Below the pieces are notes generated by a model. That model was not told where the DNA came from. It searched no databases and saw only the letters and a list, made by a program, of their open reading frames with translations. 64,000 nt of DNA from Aquifex sp964425585 (GTDB lineage: Bacteria > Aquificota > Aquificia > Aquificales > Aquificaceae), in assembly GCA_964425585.1 (NCBI GenBank), contig CAYRMG010000002.1, positions 16,987-80,986 of the forward strand, in the 5' to 3' direction. This document shows positions 17,055-26,697 of the stretch, piece by piece. Every line of letters starts with the position of its first letter. The stretch's first letter is position 1. Both the position numbers and the translations under genes were made by a program.

Positions 17055-18381
17055 GTCCTATACCTATGGAGTGTTGGAACATTTTTGCGGAAACCTCCGC
17101 CCCACCTCCGGCCATTTTTGCAGTTTCCGTGTTTGGAAAGGCATAAACGTAAGAAAGGTCTAAGTCAAAGTTATTTGTAACCTTCCAGTTAAGTCCTAAG
17201 GTAAGATGGTGTTCCGCTATAGCGGGGAATCCCACGAGGTTAAACCAGTATAATTCGTAGTCAGAAAACTTAGCATCAAAGTTGGGAACACGGTTCTTTC
17301 TGTTCATACCGTCAAGGTTATCCTTACTCCTTATAGGAGATTTTCCGTAATTCCAACCTGCTCTTAAAGCTAGGTTCTTTAAAGGTTTATACTCACCACC
17401 TATCCCTATAACCCACTGATCTTTCCAATCAAAGTCTCCGTATCCGTCCGCTCCGGACCAGTCAATCCACCTTATGTCTAATCCTACCTTGAGGTTTTCA
17501 AGGGGCTTTACACCTACACCCACCGCCACTTCTTGGGGTTGTTGGAGCTTCATATCCTCAAACTTGCCGTCTCCGTTGCTGTCAAAAACGTTCTTATACT
17601 TCATGGATATAGGGGACTGGTAGTAAAGACCGCCGTAGATAAAGTCTCCCAAGTTCAACGCAATACCTACACTTAACCCTATCCCGAAATCTTGTGATTG
17701 ACCTCCCGAAGCGTTCCAACATCTTTGTGGTGCCGGTAGTCTATCACCATCTCCATCACCCAGTTCACACAGTTCAGCACCTACATCCAATGAACCCCAG
17801 GCTATGTGAAGTGCACCGCCTACGGATATCATTTCATTTACTTTGTATGCTATACTCGGTGTAATTCTCATGAACTGGAAGGTCGTGTGCATTTTTGAGA
17901 GGGCATTTGTGTATCCGAGAGGGGTTCTGACAAGTTGTTTATCCCTGAAATCTACGCCCATACCAGAAACACCAAAGGCACCTATACCGACCGCAAGTTT
18001 TTCGTTAATTTTATGAACTATTCCCACTTCGGGAACAACAAAGGTGTCCGCATTGCTCTTTACCCTCCCCCGTGTTCCGAATGTCATAGGACCGCTGTTA
18101 GAGTCACGATCATTTGCATCCATTATCATCTTTGAACTCACTTTAACATTCGGCATAAAAAGTATTCCGCCGAAGCTCAGGAAGAACTTTTTTGTGTTGT
18201 AATAAGGCATCCATGCGGGGTTTCTGAATATGGAGTCTATGGGCCCTACGGGCATTCCCGTTCCTATTCCCCCCATTCCCCGAGAAGCCGGACCTATTCC
18301 TATGAGATTATCCCCGTTCGTGGCAAGAACAAAGGGAGATAAAGCTAAAATTGAACCCAGAGCCAAAAGGCTTTTTTTCAT
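17038..18381 (-). CDS. FadL/OmpP1/TodX family outer membrane transporter
   Basis: This 447-residue protein starts with a cleavable signal peptide (MKKSLLALGSILALSPFVLA), followed by NGDNLIGIGPASRGMGGIGTG, the conserved amino-terminal hatch region of FadL-type porins. The rest is alternating beta-strand sequence rich in Gly, Asn and aromatics, and it ends in SIGIGLNWSF with the terminal phenylalanine typical of outer-membrane barrels. It probably takes up hydrophobic molecules. A Shine-Dalgarno gaggtgaaagg precedes the ATG. It diverges from the sulfur-carrier gene across 170 AT-rich bases that must hold both promoters. Confidence 0.88.
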   Translation of the reverse strand: MKKSLLALGSILALSPFVLATNGDNLIGIGPASRGMGGIGTGMPVGPIDSIFRNPAWMPYYNTKKFFLSFGGILFMPNVKVSSKMIMDANDRDSNSGPMTFGTRGRVKSNADTFVVPEVGIVHKINEKLAVGIGAFGVSGMGVDFRDKQLVRTPLGYTNALSKMHTTFQFMRITPSIAYKVNEMISVGGALHIAWGSLDVGAELCELGDGDGDRLPAPQRCWNASGGQSQDFGIGLSVGIALNLGDFIYGGLYYQSPISMKYKNVFDSNGDGKFEDMKLQQPQEVAVGVGVKPLENLKVGLDIRWIDWSGADGYGDFDWKDQWVIGIGGEYKPLKNLALRAGWNYGKSPIRSKDNLDGMNRKNRVPNFDAKFSDYELYWFNLVGFPAIAEHHLTLGLNWKVTNNFDLDLSYVYAFPNTETAKMAGGGAEVSAKMFQHSIGIGLNWSF

Positions 18382-18551
18382 CCCCTTTCACCTCCTATAA
18401 GCTTATTTAAAAAATTTTTCCCTTTATTTTTAATAGTTTTTCGTTATTTCTTCTTGATTTTCGCTTATATAAAAACTTTAGAATATAGTATTATTTTTAT
18501 TTCCTCCCTCATTTGTTTTAAGAGGTTTAAAATTTTGTATGGAGGTAGAAA

Positions 18552-18827
18552 ATGGCTGTTATAGTTAGGGTGCCTACACCTCTCAGAAGGTTAACTAACG
18601 GTCAGGGAGAGGTTGAGGTAGAAGCAAAAAGCGTTAAAGAAGCTATAGAAAAGTTAGAAGAACAGTTCCCCGGATTTAGGGAAAGGCTAATAGATGAAAA
18701 CGGGGAGCTAAGAAAGTTTGTTAACCTTTACGTTAATGACGAGGATATCCGCTTCCTAAAAGGGCTGGATACGGAGCTGAAAGACGGGGATACCCTCTCT
18801 ATAGTGCCGGCAATAGCCGGCGGTTAA
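18552..18827 (+). CDS. MoaD/ThiS-family ubiquitin-like sulfur carrier
   Basis: This 91-residue protein has the beta-grasp pattern and ends in SIVPAIAGG, the carboxyl Gly-Gly at which MoaD/ThiS proteins are adenylated and thiocarboxylated. It could supply sulfur for molybdopterin, thiamine or cysteine (CysO-like); the sequence RLTNGQGEVEVEAKSVKEAI and the FxxRLxDENGxLRxFVNxYVN pattern are closest to MoaD/CysO-type proteins. No partner activating enzyme is next to it. Shine-Dalgarno ggaggt precedes the ATG. It is convergent with smc, sharing a TTAA stop overlap. Confidence 0.88.
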   Translation: MAVIVRVPTPLRRLTNGQGEVEVEAKSVKEAIEKLEEQFPGFRERLIDENGELRKFVNLYVNDEDIRFLKGLDTELKDGDTLSIVPAIAGG

Positions 18828-21800
18828 GCTTTTATTTTTTCCCTTTCAAGAAAGAACACTTCCGAAATACCGCCCCTTGAACTTACACCTATTATCCTGT
18901 CAGCAAAAGATGCAACAACTTCCCTTAAGGTTACGACTATAAACTGGGCTTTTTTTGACTTTTCTTTTATAAGCTCTCCTATCTTTCTCGCATTTGCCTC
19001 ATCAAGGTGAGCATCAACCTCGTCAAAGTAATAAAAGGGTGAAGGTCTGTATTCCTGAATCGCAAATATCAAGGACAAAGCAGCCAGTGTTTTTTCTCCG
19101 CCTGACATGGCCTCCAAGTATTGAACGTCTTTTCCTCTGGGTTTTACCGTAAGTTGGATACCGCCGCTGAAGGGGTCTTCTTCATTTTCAAGCTTCATAC
19201 TTGCCTTTCCGCCGGGGGAAAGGAAGGAAAATATTTCCCTCAGGTGCTTATTTATATTTTTGAAGGCATCCATAAACACTTTCTTCTTCTTTTTCTCAAG
19301 CTCTTCTATCATCTCCTTTATTGCCTTGCTTTCCTCTTTTAGCTTATCCCTCTTTTCCTTGTAATCCATATATCTGTTTAGTTCCTTGTTGTAGTCCTCC
19401 TCCGCACTGAAATTTACGTTTCCGAGAAGCTCAATTTCCCTATTAATTTTCCCGAGTTTTTCCCTTAGCTCATTTATGCTCTCTTTTACTTCACTTATAT
19501 GTAAATCATTAAACGCCTTTAGGGATTCATTTATGCGTCTTATTTTCTCTTCCAATCCGTATATCTTTTTATCTATTTCGTGAATTTTACCTTCTATTTC
19601 TTCCTTTTTAAGGATGAGATTTCCGAGTATGCTTTTCAACTCCTTTATTTCCCTTTCTAATTTTTCCTTTTCCTCCATAAGTTCATAAAATTTCCTGTCC
19701 TGCTCCTTTACCTCTTCTTCCTTTTTCTTTTTGTCTTCAATTAATTTTTTTAATTCCTGTGTTATACCGTTTATCCTGTCCGTAAGATAGGAAATTTCCT
19801 TTTCCCTTGATTCTATTTCTCTCTTTAAATAGCTTATTTCATTTTCTTTTTTGTTTATTTCCTTTTCCGCCTCCCTTAGCTTTATTTCTTTTTCCGTTAT
19901 TTTTTTTCTCACCTTGCTGTATTCTCTTCTTTTTTCTTCAATCCCGCTTTTTATGTAATGTTTTTTCACATCTTCTTCTTTTAGCTTTAAATTGTTAAGT
20001 TTTTCTTCATAGTATCTTATTTCACTTTCCAGTTCATTTATCCTTTCCCTTAGCCCGTTTGCTTTATTTGAGAGTAATGCCATATAATCCCTCGCCCTTT
20101 CAATTTTTTTCCTGTAATCATTTTCAACATCTTCGGGAGAAAACTTTTTCAGTTCCTCAATCTTCTTTTCGCTTACCTTGAGTATGGCAAACTTTTCCGA
20201 AGAGAGGGAACGCAAATCCCTTATTTTTTTCTGGATTATCTCTTCCTCTTTCTTCAGTTTTTCTTCAAGCTCCTTGAGCTCATTTAACTTTTCCTCCTTT
20301 ACTTTCCTTTCAAGTTCCCCTTTTATTCTGTAACTCCCTCCTGTTATTACACCGCTTTTTTCAAAAAGTTCACCATCAAGGGTTACCATTCTGTAATTTC
20401 CTATGCCTATAGCTTTTGCACTTTCAAAGTCTTCAACTACCAGTGTATCTCCGAATACAAACCACACAACCTTTTCGTAAATGGGGTCATACTCAATGAG
20501 ATTGACCGCAAAATCTACCGCTCCCCGTGTTCTCGGATACCTCAGGGTTTTCCTCTCGGGATTTATTCTGTTCAGCGGAATAAAACTGAACCTTCCGAGA
20601 TTTAATCTTTTAGAAACTTCTATACATTCCTTTGCAACATCCTCGTTATCAACGACTATGTATTTGAGTCTTCCCCCTGCTGCAACCTCTATTGCGGTAA
20701 TATGCTCGGGATTTTTCACGCTTATGAGCTCCGAGACCTTCCCGTGAACACCTCTTATATCTTTAAATACATCCGACGGATTTATATCTTCTTTAATTTC
20801 CCCTTCTATAGCTCCCCTTTCTTTAATGACATTCTCAATCTTTTCCCTTACTTCCTTAAGCCTTTTTTCGTAAATCCTTAATTCTTCATTGAGGTGTTTT
20901 AACTCTTTTTCTTCCCTTCTTTTTATCTCAATAAGTCTTAAAAGTTCTTTTTCCTTCTCCTTTGCTTCCTCAAGTTTTCTATGAAGCTCCCTTTCAAGCT
21001 CCTTAATCTCTTCTTCGGTTTTTTCAATTTTATAAGTGTATTCTCTGAGTTCGCTAAGGAGCTTTTCCCTTTTTTCCTTTAACTCTTCAAGTTTATTTAG
21101 AAGTAATTCCTTTTCTTCTTCAAGTTTTTTAACTTCGTTTATCGTTATCCTTAAATTTTCCTCCTCTCTTTCAAGTTCCTTTAACTTTTCTTCTTCAAGT
21201 TTTTTCAGATTTTCATACTCTTCAAGTAAAGATGTGTAAGAATTTTTAAGCTCCTTTATTTCCTCCTCAAGTCCTTCTAAATCTTTTTTTAAATCCGATA
21301 CAAACCTTTTAGTTTCGTCCAGTTTTTCTTCAAGATTTCTTTTTTCCTCTTCTTTTGCTTTTATGCTCCTGTTTATGTGTTCTATGTCCGAAAGGAGCTT
21401 TCCCCTATTTTCTTTGTAAGGGAGTATTTTATCGTTTATTTCTTTAAGTTTTCTTTCTTTTTCTTCAAGGATGAGCTTATTTGTTTCTATTTGATTTAAA
21501 ATAGTTTCAAGTTCCCTTTTAAACGTCTCAAACTTTCTCGTTAATTTTTCTTTTTCCCTTAAAAGTTCATTTTTTTCCTTTATCAATATCTTTGCTTCAT
21601 ACTCTTCTTTTCTTTTGTTTAGCTCTCTGAACTTCAGAAGTTTATCCCTTTCCTCTTTTAGCTTTGAGATATGGGTTTCTATCTCCTCAAGGATTATGTC
21701 AAGTTCTTTGATTTTTATCTCAACCTCCGCAAGTTCGTTAAGAGCTTTTTCCTTTTTTCTTTCATACTCTCCTATACCCGCAACTTCCTCTATTATCTTT

Positions 21801-22276
21801 CTCCTTTCTACGGGGGTGAGCTTAAGGAATTTTACTATATCCCCCTGATAAACTACGTTGTATGCATTTTCGTATATACCCGCTTTTGCAAGGAAGTCCC
21901 TTAAATCCCTTTCCCTTACAACGTTTCCGTTTATCTTAAATACACTCCTCCCTTCTTTATTCACCCTTCTTGAGATTACAACGTATTCTTCCTCAACGGG
22001 GAAAGCTCCGAGATTTCTGAAGTGAACCTCAACCTCGGCAAAATCCGCCTTTTTTCCGTTTTTTGAAAATATGAGGTAAGAAAGATTTTTCGCTCTTAGT
22101 GCCTTTGCGGTGCTTAGCCCCAATGCGAAGGAGATTGCATCACCTATGTTGCTTTTTCCCGCCCCGTTGGGTCCTACAACCGCTACAAACCCTTCTCCTA
22201 CGGGTATCTCCCTTCTCTTAGTTCCGTAGGATTTAAAACCCTCTACTACAAGCTTTTCTATATAAGCACCGCTCAT
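18824..22276 (-). CDS. smc: Chromosome segregation SMC ATPase
   Basis: This 1150-residue protein has the SMC plan: an amino-terminal head with Walker A GPNGAGKSN (about residues 34-42), a coiled coil to about residue 490, a hinge (about 490-660, including GVHGKVSELI and LKYIVVDNEDVA), a returning coiled coil, and a carboxyl head with signature AMSGGEKTLAALSL and Walker B FYYFDEVDAHLDEANARK. It loops and organises chromosomal DNA, normally with ScpA and ScpB, which are not in this window. Both coils are extremely rich in Lys and Glu, which creates long open frames on the other strand. Confidence 0.97.
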   Translation of the reverse strand: MSGAYIEKLVVEGFKSYGTKRREIPVGEGFVAVVGPNGAGKSNIGDAISFALGLSTAKALRAKNLSYLIFSKNGKKADFAEVEVHFRNLGAFPVEEEYVVISRRVNKEGRSVFKINGNVVRERDLRDFLAKAGIYENAYNVVYQGDIVKFLKLTPVERRKIIEEVAGIGEYERKKEKALNELAEVEIKIKELDIILEEIETHISKLKEERDKLLKFRELNKRKEEYEAKILIKEKNELLREKEKLTRKFETFKRELETILNQIETNKLILEEKERKLKEINDKILPYKENRGKLLSDIEHINRSIKAKEEEKRNLEEKLDETKRFVSDLKKDLEGLEEEIKELKNSYTSLLEEYENLKKLEEEKLKELEREEENLRITINEVKKLEEEKELLLNKLEELKEKREKLLSELREYTYKIEKTEEEIKELERELHRKLEEAKEKEKELLRLIEIKRREEKELKHLNEELRIYEKRLKEVREKIENVIKERGAIEGEIKEDINPSDVFKDIRGVHGKVSELISVKNPEHITAIEVAAGGRLKYIVVDNEDVAKECIEVSKRLNLGRFSFIPLNRINPERKTLRYPRTRGAVDFAVNLIEYDPIYEKVVWFVFGDTLVVEDFESAKAIGIGNYRMVTLDGELFEKSGVITGGSYRIKGELERKVKEEKLNELKELEEKLKKEEEIIQKKIRDLRSLSSEKFAILKVSEKKIEELKKFSPEDVENDYRKKIERARDYMALLSNKANGLRERINELESEIRYYEEKLNNLKLKEEDVKKHYIKSGIEEKRREYSKVRKKITEKEIKLREAEKEINKKENEISYLKREIESREKEISYLTDRINGITQELKKLIEDKKKKEEEVKEQDRKFYELMEEKEKLEREIKELKSILGNLILKKEEIEGKIHEIDKKIYGLEEKIRRINESLKAFNDLHISEVKESINELREKLGKINREIELLGNVNFSAEEDYNKELNRYMDYKEKRDKLKEESKAIKEMIEELEKKKKKVFMDAFKNINKHLREIFSFLSPGGKASMKLENEEDPFSGGIQLTVKPRGKDVQYLEAMSGGEKTLAALSLIFAIQEYRPSPFYYFDEVDAHLDEANARKIGELIKEKSKKAQFIVVTLREVVASFADRIIGVSSRGGISEVFFLEREKIKA

Positions 22277-22344
22277 GAGGTAAGCTATTAATCTTAAGTA
22301 TACTTTGATTTTCCCGCTTTGAAGGATATTATAAATTCTTAATT

Positions 22345-22809
22345 ATGGAGTTTTTCTTTTTTATTGACGTTTACGCAGACAGGGAACTCGTTGATTACTA
22401 CATATTGACCTTCAAGCTTGATTCCCTTGCTTCGGTCAAGGTAACCGGAGAAAAGGGAAAGTATTACATAAGGCAGGTAATAGACTGGGAAAAATTTAAA
22501 AAAGAAGCTTACGACATAACCTTATACGAGCTGGGTGAGGAGATAGATAGGTTTACGGATATTGAGACCGCACTCAGGGAGGCTTACAAGACCGCCATAG
22601 GGGAAGCCGTAAGAAGGGGAGCAAAGAGAATAGTTCCCGCCATAGGTTTCGGGAATCCTCCTCCCGAAGTTGTTGAGAGAGTTTATCCCGAAAAGTATGA
22701 GTTTGAGAAATTTCCCGAAGACCTTGATGCCTTTCTTGAAAGAATAGTTAAGGAAACTTTTATGGAACCGACAAAAGAGGGAAGAGATGACGACGAAATC
22801 CCTTTCTGA
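22345..22809 (+). CDS. Unknown protein with an SSB-like acidic carboxyl tip
   Basis: I do not recognise the family of this 154-residue protein. Its first half looks like beta strands (EFFFFIDVYADRELVDYYIL and SVKVTGEKGKYYIRQVI), the middle is helical (IETALREAYKTAIGEAVRRGAKR), and the last residues are GRDDDEIPF. That ending closely resembles the DDDIPF tip by which bacterial SSB recruits RecO, PriA, RecQ and others. The body does not resemble the usual SSB OB fold. A distant relation to the ThermoDBP-type ssDNA-binding proteins of hyperthermophiles is only a guess. The tip is encoded where hslU begins, overlapping by 23 bases. A TATAAA box lies 9 bases before ATG. Confidence 0.75.
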   Translation: MEFFFFIDVYADRELVDYYILTFKLDSLASVKVTGEKGKYYIRQVIDWEKFKKEAYDITLYELGEEIDRFTDIETALREAYKTAIGEAVRRGAKRIVPAIGFGNPPPEVVERVYPEKYEFEKFPEDLDAFLERIVKETFMEPTKEGRDDDEIPF

Positions 22810-24139
22810 GCTCCTTGAAGAATTAACACCCAAAAGAATAGTTGAAGAACTGAATAAATACGTTATAGGGCAAGAAGAAGCAAAAAAGGCTGTTGCCATA
22901 GCCTTAAGAAACCGCTGGAGAAGGCAAAAGCTCCCCGAAAAACTGCGAAACGAAGTAATACCTAAAAACATACTCATGATAGGCCCAACGGGAGTCGGAA
23001 AGACGGAGATAGCCCGCAGGCTTGCAAACCTCATAAATGCACCCTTTATAAAGGTGGAAGCTACAAAATACACGGAAATAGGATACGTGGGAAGGGATGT
23101 AGAAAGTATGGTAAGGGAACTCGTGGAAGTTTCCTTCCAGATGGTGAAAAAGGAAAAGATGGAGGAGGTGAGGGAAAAGGCGAGAAGATTGGCGGAAGAA
23201 AGGATTCTTGATTACCTTTTACCGAGACAATTTACCAGTTTCGGCATAAGGGAGTCCCAAGATACCGCAAAAAGGGAAGAGCTGAGGGAGAAGCTCAGAA
23301 AAGGGGAACTTGACGATAGAACGGTGGAAATAGAGGTAAAAGAAAAAGTTGTTCCCATGATTGGTATAGCAGGTCCCCCCGGACTTGAAGAGCTAGAAAA
23401 CCAGATAAAGGAAATGCTCTCGGGACTCATTCCCTCCCGAAAGAGAAGAAGGGTGAAGGTAAAGGAAGCTCTTCAGATACTTGAGCAGGAAGAGGCGGAA
23501 AAGCTAATAGACATGGAAGAAGTAGCAAGGGAAGCAATATACAGGGCGGAAAACTTCGGGATTATCTTTATAGACGAAATAGACAAGATAGCGGTAAAAA
23601 CTCCCGGACACGGCCCGGGTGTATCAAGGGAAGGGGTTCAGAGGGACCTTCTTCCCATACTTGAGGGAACTACGGTTAACACGAAATACGGTCCCGTCAG
23701 AACCGACCACATACTCTTTATAGGTGCGGGTGCCTTTCATATGGCAAAGCCCTCGGACCTGATTCCCGAACTCCAGGGAAGATTTCCCATAAGGGTTGAG
23801 CTAAAACCCCTTACTAAGGAAGACTTCAAGAGAATACTTGTAGAGCCCGAAAATGCTCTAACAAAGCAGTATATTGAGCTTCTAAAGACGGAGGACGTTT
23901 ACATTGAGTTCACGGAAGATGCCATAGAAGAAATAGCCGGGATAGCTGAGGAGATTAATACGAAAACCGAAAATATAGGTGCAAGGAGGCTTCACACCGT
24001 TATGGAAAAACTTCTTGAGGACATATCCTTTAACGCCCCCGATATGCAAGGGCAAACTATAATAATAGACGCGAAGTTCGTAAAGGCTAAACTGGGAAGT
24101 CTCGTAAAAGATGAAGAGCTGAGCAGATACATACTGTGA
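22787..24139 (+). CDS. hslU: ATP-dependent protease/unfoldase ATPase subunit HslU
   Basis: HslU is the AAA+ unfoldase of the HslUV (ClpYQ) protease. The 450-residue protein shows the start LTPKRIVEELNKYVIGQEEAKKAV, Walker A MIGPTGVGKTEIAR, the intermediate domain, Walker B IIFIDEIDKIA, the sensor-2 region GARRLHTVMEKLLEDISF and a carboxyl end DEELSRYIL, the tail that docks into HslV. The peptidase gene hslV is not adjacent, unlike the common hslVU order. Its start lies inside the upstream unknown gene behind agaggg. Aldehyde dehydrogenase follows 9 bases later. Confidence 0.96.
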   Translation: MTTKSLSELLEELTPKRIVEELNKYVIGQEEAKKAVAIALRNRWRRQKLPEKLRNEVIPKNILMIGPTGVGKTEIARRLANLINAPFIKVEATKYTEIGYVGRDVESMVRELVEVSFQMVKKEKMEEVREKARRLAEERILDYLLPRQFTSFGIRESQDTAKREELREKLRKGELDDRTVEIEVKEKVVPMIGIAGPPGLEELENQIKEMLSGLIPSRKRRRVKVKEALQILEQEEAEKLIDMEEVAREAIYRAENFGIIFIDEIDKIAVKTPGHGPGVSREGVQRDLLPILEGTTVNTKYGPVRTDHILFIGAGAFHMAKPSDLIPELQGRFPIRVELKPLTKEDFKRILVEPENALTKQYIELLKTEDVYIEFTEDAIEEIAGIAEEINTKTENIGARRLHTVMEKLLEDISFNAPDMQGQTIIIDAKFVKAKLGSLVKDEELSRYIL

Positions 24140-24148
24140 GGTGGAAAG

Positions 24149-25579
24149 ATGATAGAGAAAAAGATGCTAATAGGCGGAGAATGGGTGGACAAGGAGGAAA
24201 AGATAAATGTCATATATCCCTACACGAGGGAGATAATAGGAAGGGTTCCTAAGGGGGATGAAAAGGACGTTGAAAAGGCGATAGAAAGAGCAAAGGAAGG
24301 CTTTAAAGAGATATCTTCACTCACCGCTTACGAGAGATACGAGATTTTAATGAAAGCTGCTCAGCTTTTAAAAGAAAGGGCGGAAGAGTTTGCCAAAACA
24401 CTCGTTCTTGAGGTAGGAAAGACGATAAGGGAAGCCAGAACGGAGGTTCAGAGGGCTATACAAACCCTTATATTTTCTGCGGAAGAAGCAAAGAGAATAA
24501 ACGGGGAAACCTTTCCCTTGGATGCACACCCTAACGGAAAAGGGAAGGTGGGATTTTACATAAGGGTTCCGGTAGGTATAGTTTCCGCGATAACCCCCTT
24601 TAACTTCCCCCTGAACCTCTCAATGCACAAGGTGGGACCCGCGCTTGCGGCGGGAAATGCGGTAATTCTGAAGCCTTCCGAGAGGACACCCCTCACTCCC
24701 CTTATGCTCGGAGAGATACTCCTTGAAGCAGGTCTTCCTCCTAAGGCACTCTCAATAATTCCGGGATACGGCGATGTCGGGAGAGCCATGACCACCCATC
24801 CCGATGTAAGGGTGGTTTCCTTTACGGGAAGTAGGAAAGTAGGGGACATAATAGCCCGTCAGGTGGGCATAAAGAAGTTGGTCCTTGAACTCGGTTCAAA
24901 CTCCGCAATCATACTTCATCGGGACGGGGATGTTGATAAAGCGGTTGAGAAAACAGTTCAAGGGGGATACGCCATAGCGGGGCAGGTTTGCATTTCCGTC
25001 CAAAGGGTATTTGTTCACGAGGAGTTATATGAAGAGTTTATGAAAAAGTTAAAGGAAAGGGTAAGCAAACTGAAGGTAGGAGACCCTATGGACGAGAGCA
25101 CGGACCTGGGTCCCATGATAGCACCATCCGAGCTGGAAAGGATTCAGGACTGGATATCGGAAGCGGTTCAAAAAGGGGCAAAAATTGAGGCGGGAGGACT
25201 CAGATGTGCGGAAGACGAAACCATATTTTCACCCACTATTGTTTCCTTAGTTCCCGAGGATACAAAGCTCTTTAAAGAGGAAGCCTTTGCACCCGTTGTC
25301 GTAGTAAATCCCTACAGGGATATTGACGAAGCTATAAGATGGGTTAACACTTCCGATTATGGACTGCAGGTGGGTGTATTCACAAAGGACATAAAGGTAG
25401 CCTGGAAATGTATAAGAGATATAGAGGCGGGAGGTGTTCTCATAAACGAGGGACCCACATTCAGGGCGGACCACATGCCCTACGGGGGAGTAAAATACTC
25501 GGGCATAGGAAGGGAAGGGCCCAAGTTTGCCATAGAGGACTATACGGAAATAAAGACCGTTATATTTGACCTAAGCTGA
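24149..25579 (+). CDS. NAD(P)-dependent aldehyde dehydrogenase
   Basis: This 476-residue protein is a typical ALDH superfamily enzyme. It has the cofactor-binding segments PVGIVSAITPFNFPLNL and VILKPSERTPLTPL, the catalytic glutamate in LVLELGSNSA, the catalytic cysteine in IAGQVCISVQRVFV and a conserved carboxyl region GGVLINEGPTFRADHMPYGG. The pattern (QRV after the cysteine) resembles archaeal and bacterial lactaldehyde or non-phosphorylating glyceraldehyde-3-phosphate dehydrogenases; the substrate is not determined. Shine-Dalgarno gaggtgg precedes the ATG. The next gene starts at the last base of this one. Confidence 0.9.
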   Translation: MIEKKMLIGGEWVDKEEKINVIYPYTREIIGRVPKGDEKDVEKAIERAKEGFKEISSLTAYERYEILMKAAQLLKERAEEFAKTLVLEVGKTIREARTEVQRAIQTLIFSAEEAKRINGETFPLDAHPNGKGKVGFYIRVPVGIVSAITPFNFPLNLSMHKVGPALAAGNAVILKPSERTPLTPLMLGEILLEAGLPPKALSIIPGYGDVGRAMTTHPDVRVVSFTGSRKVGDIIARQVGIKKLVLELGSNSAIILHRDGDVDKAVEKTVQGGYAIAGQVCISVQRVFVHEELYEEFMKKLKERVSKLKVGDPMDESTDLGPMIAPSELERIQDWISEAVQKGAKIEAGGLRCAEDETIFSPTIVSLVPEDTKLFKEEAFAPVVVVNPYRDIDEAIRWVNTSDYGLQVGVFTKDIKVAWKCIRDIEAGGVLINEGPTFRADHMPYGGVKYSGIGREGPKFAIEDYTEIKTVIFDLS

Positions 25580-26052
25580 TGCTCAAAACCCTTGAGGAGC
25601 TTTTAAGTATTCTTCAAGAGGAAAGAAAGAAGGGAAAAAAAATCGTCTTTACCAACGGTTGCTTTGATATAATCCATGCGGGACACGTTGATTATCTTGA
25701 AAGAGCGAAAAAGCTGGGGGATATACTCGTCGTAGGACTGAACTCCGACAATTCGGTAAAGCGCATAAAGGGTGAAAAAAGACCTATAAACCCCCAAGAA
25801 CAAAGGGCTAAAGTTCTCTCTTCATTGAAGCCGGTTGATTACGTTGTAATTTTTGAAGAGGATACCCCCGAAAAACTTATAAGGGCTATAAAACCCGATG
25901 TTTTAGTAAAGGGAGGAGATTGGCCTATTGAGAAAATTGTAGGTAAGGAGTTCGTTGAAAGTTATGGAGGAAAGGTTTTAACCATACCCTTCACATACAA
26001 CGTTTCAACAACGGAAATAATAAAGAAAATTGTTGAGTTATATTGTAAGTGA
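25579..26052 (+). CDS. rfaE2: D-glycero-beta-D-manno-heptose 1-phosphate adenylyltransferase
   Basis: This 157-residue nucleotidyltransferase corresponds to the carboxyl domain of HldE. It has the TNGCFDIIHAGHVDYLERAK start with the HxGH motif and the VKGGDWPIEKIVG and TSTTEIIKKI-like (VSTTEIIKKI) motifs. It makes ADP-heptose, the donor for LPS core heptosyltransferases such as the GT9 protein at 7461. The kinase half (RfaE1) is separate and not in this window. It overlaps the preceding aldehyde dehydrogenase stop by 1 base and the O-methyltransferase start by 4 bases. Confidence 0.92.
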   Translation: MLKTLEELLSILQEERKKGKKIVFTNGCFDIIHAGHVDYLERAKKLGDILVVGLNSDNSVKRIKGEKRPINPQEQRAKVLSSLKPVDYVVIFEEDTPEKLIRAIKPDVLVKGGDWPIEKIVGKEFVESYGGKVLTIPFTYNVSTTEIIKKIVELYCK

Positions 26053-26693
26053 TGGGATACATATGTCCTGATGAAATAGAGGCTTATGCGGAAGAACACT
26101 CCTCGGAACTCCATCCCTTGCTTGAAGAGTTGATAGACTTTACCCACAAGAATACAGAACTTCCCCAGATGCTCACGGGAAGGGTTGAAGGTAACTTTTT
26201 AAAAATGCTTGTTGAACTCTCGGGTGCTAAAAGGGTTCTGGAAATAGGAACATTCACGGGATTTTCCGCATTGATGATGGGAATGGGGCTTCCCGAAGAC
26301 GGAGAGTTAATAACGATAGAGATAAATCCCGAGTATGCGAAAATGGCGAAAAGCTTCATAGAGCGCGCTCCCTGGGGTAATAAGATAAAGGTAATCGTAG
26401 GTGATGCGAGGGAAGTTCTGGAACAATTTGATAAAGAAACCTTTGACTTTATTTTCATTGATGCGGATAAATCCTCCTACCCTTACTACTACGAAAAGTG
26501 TGTTGAGCTGTTGAAAAAGGGAGGGATTATGGCGATTGACAATGCCCTTTGGGAAGGGGAGGTGCTTGCTCCCAAGGATAGCAGGAGTAGAGCTATAGCA
26601 CGTATGAACGAGATGATAAAAGAGGACCCGAGGGTTGAAAAGGTTCTCCTAACGGTTAGAGACGGGATATTCCTCGTAAAAAAGAAGCTTTAA
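26049..26693 (+). CDS. O-methyltransferase family 3 (caffeoyl-CoA O-methyltransferase-like)
   Basis: This 214-residue class I SAM methyltransferase has the motif RVLEIGTFTGFSALMMGMGLP, the acidic segment ITIEINPEYA, the metal-binding region FDFIFIDADKSSYPYYYE and GGIMAIDNALWEG, all in the pattern of cation-dependent O-methyltransferases. Bacterial members (TrmR, for example) can modify tRNA wobble uridine derivatives, and others act on catechols; the substrate is unknown. It overlaps rfaE2 by 4 bases and ends the operon that starts at 22345. Confidence 0.88.
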   Translation: MMGYICPDEIEAYAEEHSSELHPLLEELIDFTHKNTELPQMLTGRVEGNFLKMLVELSGAKRVLEIGTFTGFSALMMGMGLPEDGELITIEINPEYAKMAKSFIERAPWGNKIKVIVGDAREVLEQFDKETFDFIFIDADKSSYPYYYEKCVELLKKGGIMAIDNALWEGEVLAPKDSRSRAIARMNEMIKEDPRVEKVLLTVRDGIFLVKKKL

Positions 26694-26697
26694 ATCT

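Noticed and set aside
19121..21904. Several plus-strand frames rich in Ser, Phe and Leu opposite smc
   Set aside because: They arise because Lys/Glu-rich coiled-coil codons read as Ser/Phe/Leu on the other strand; none has a start signal.
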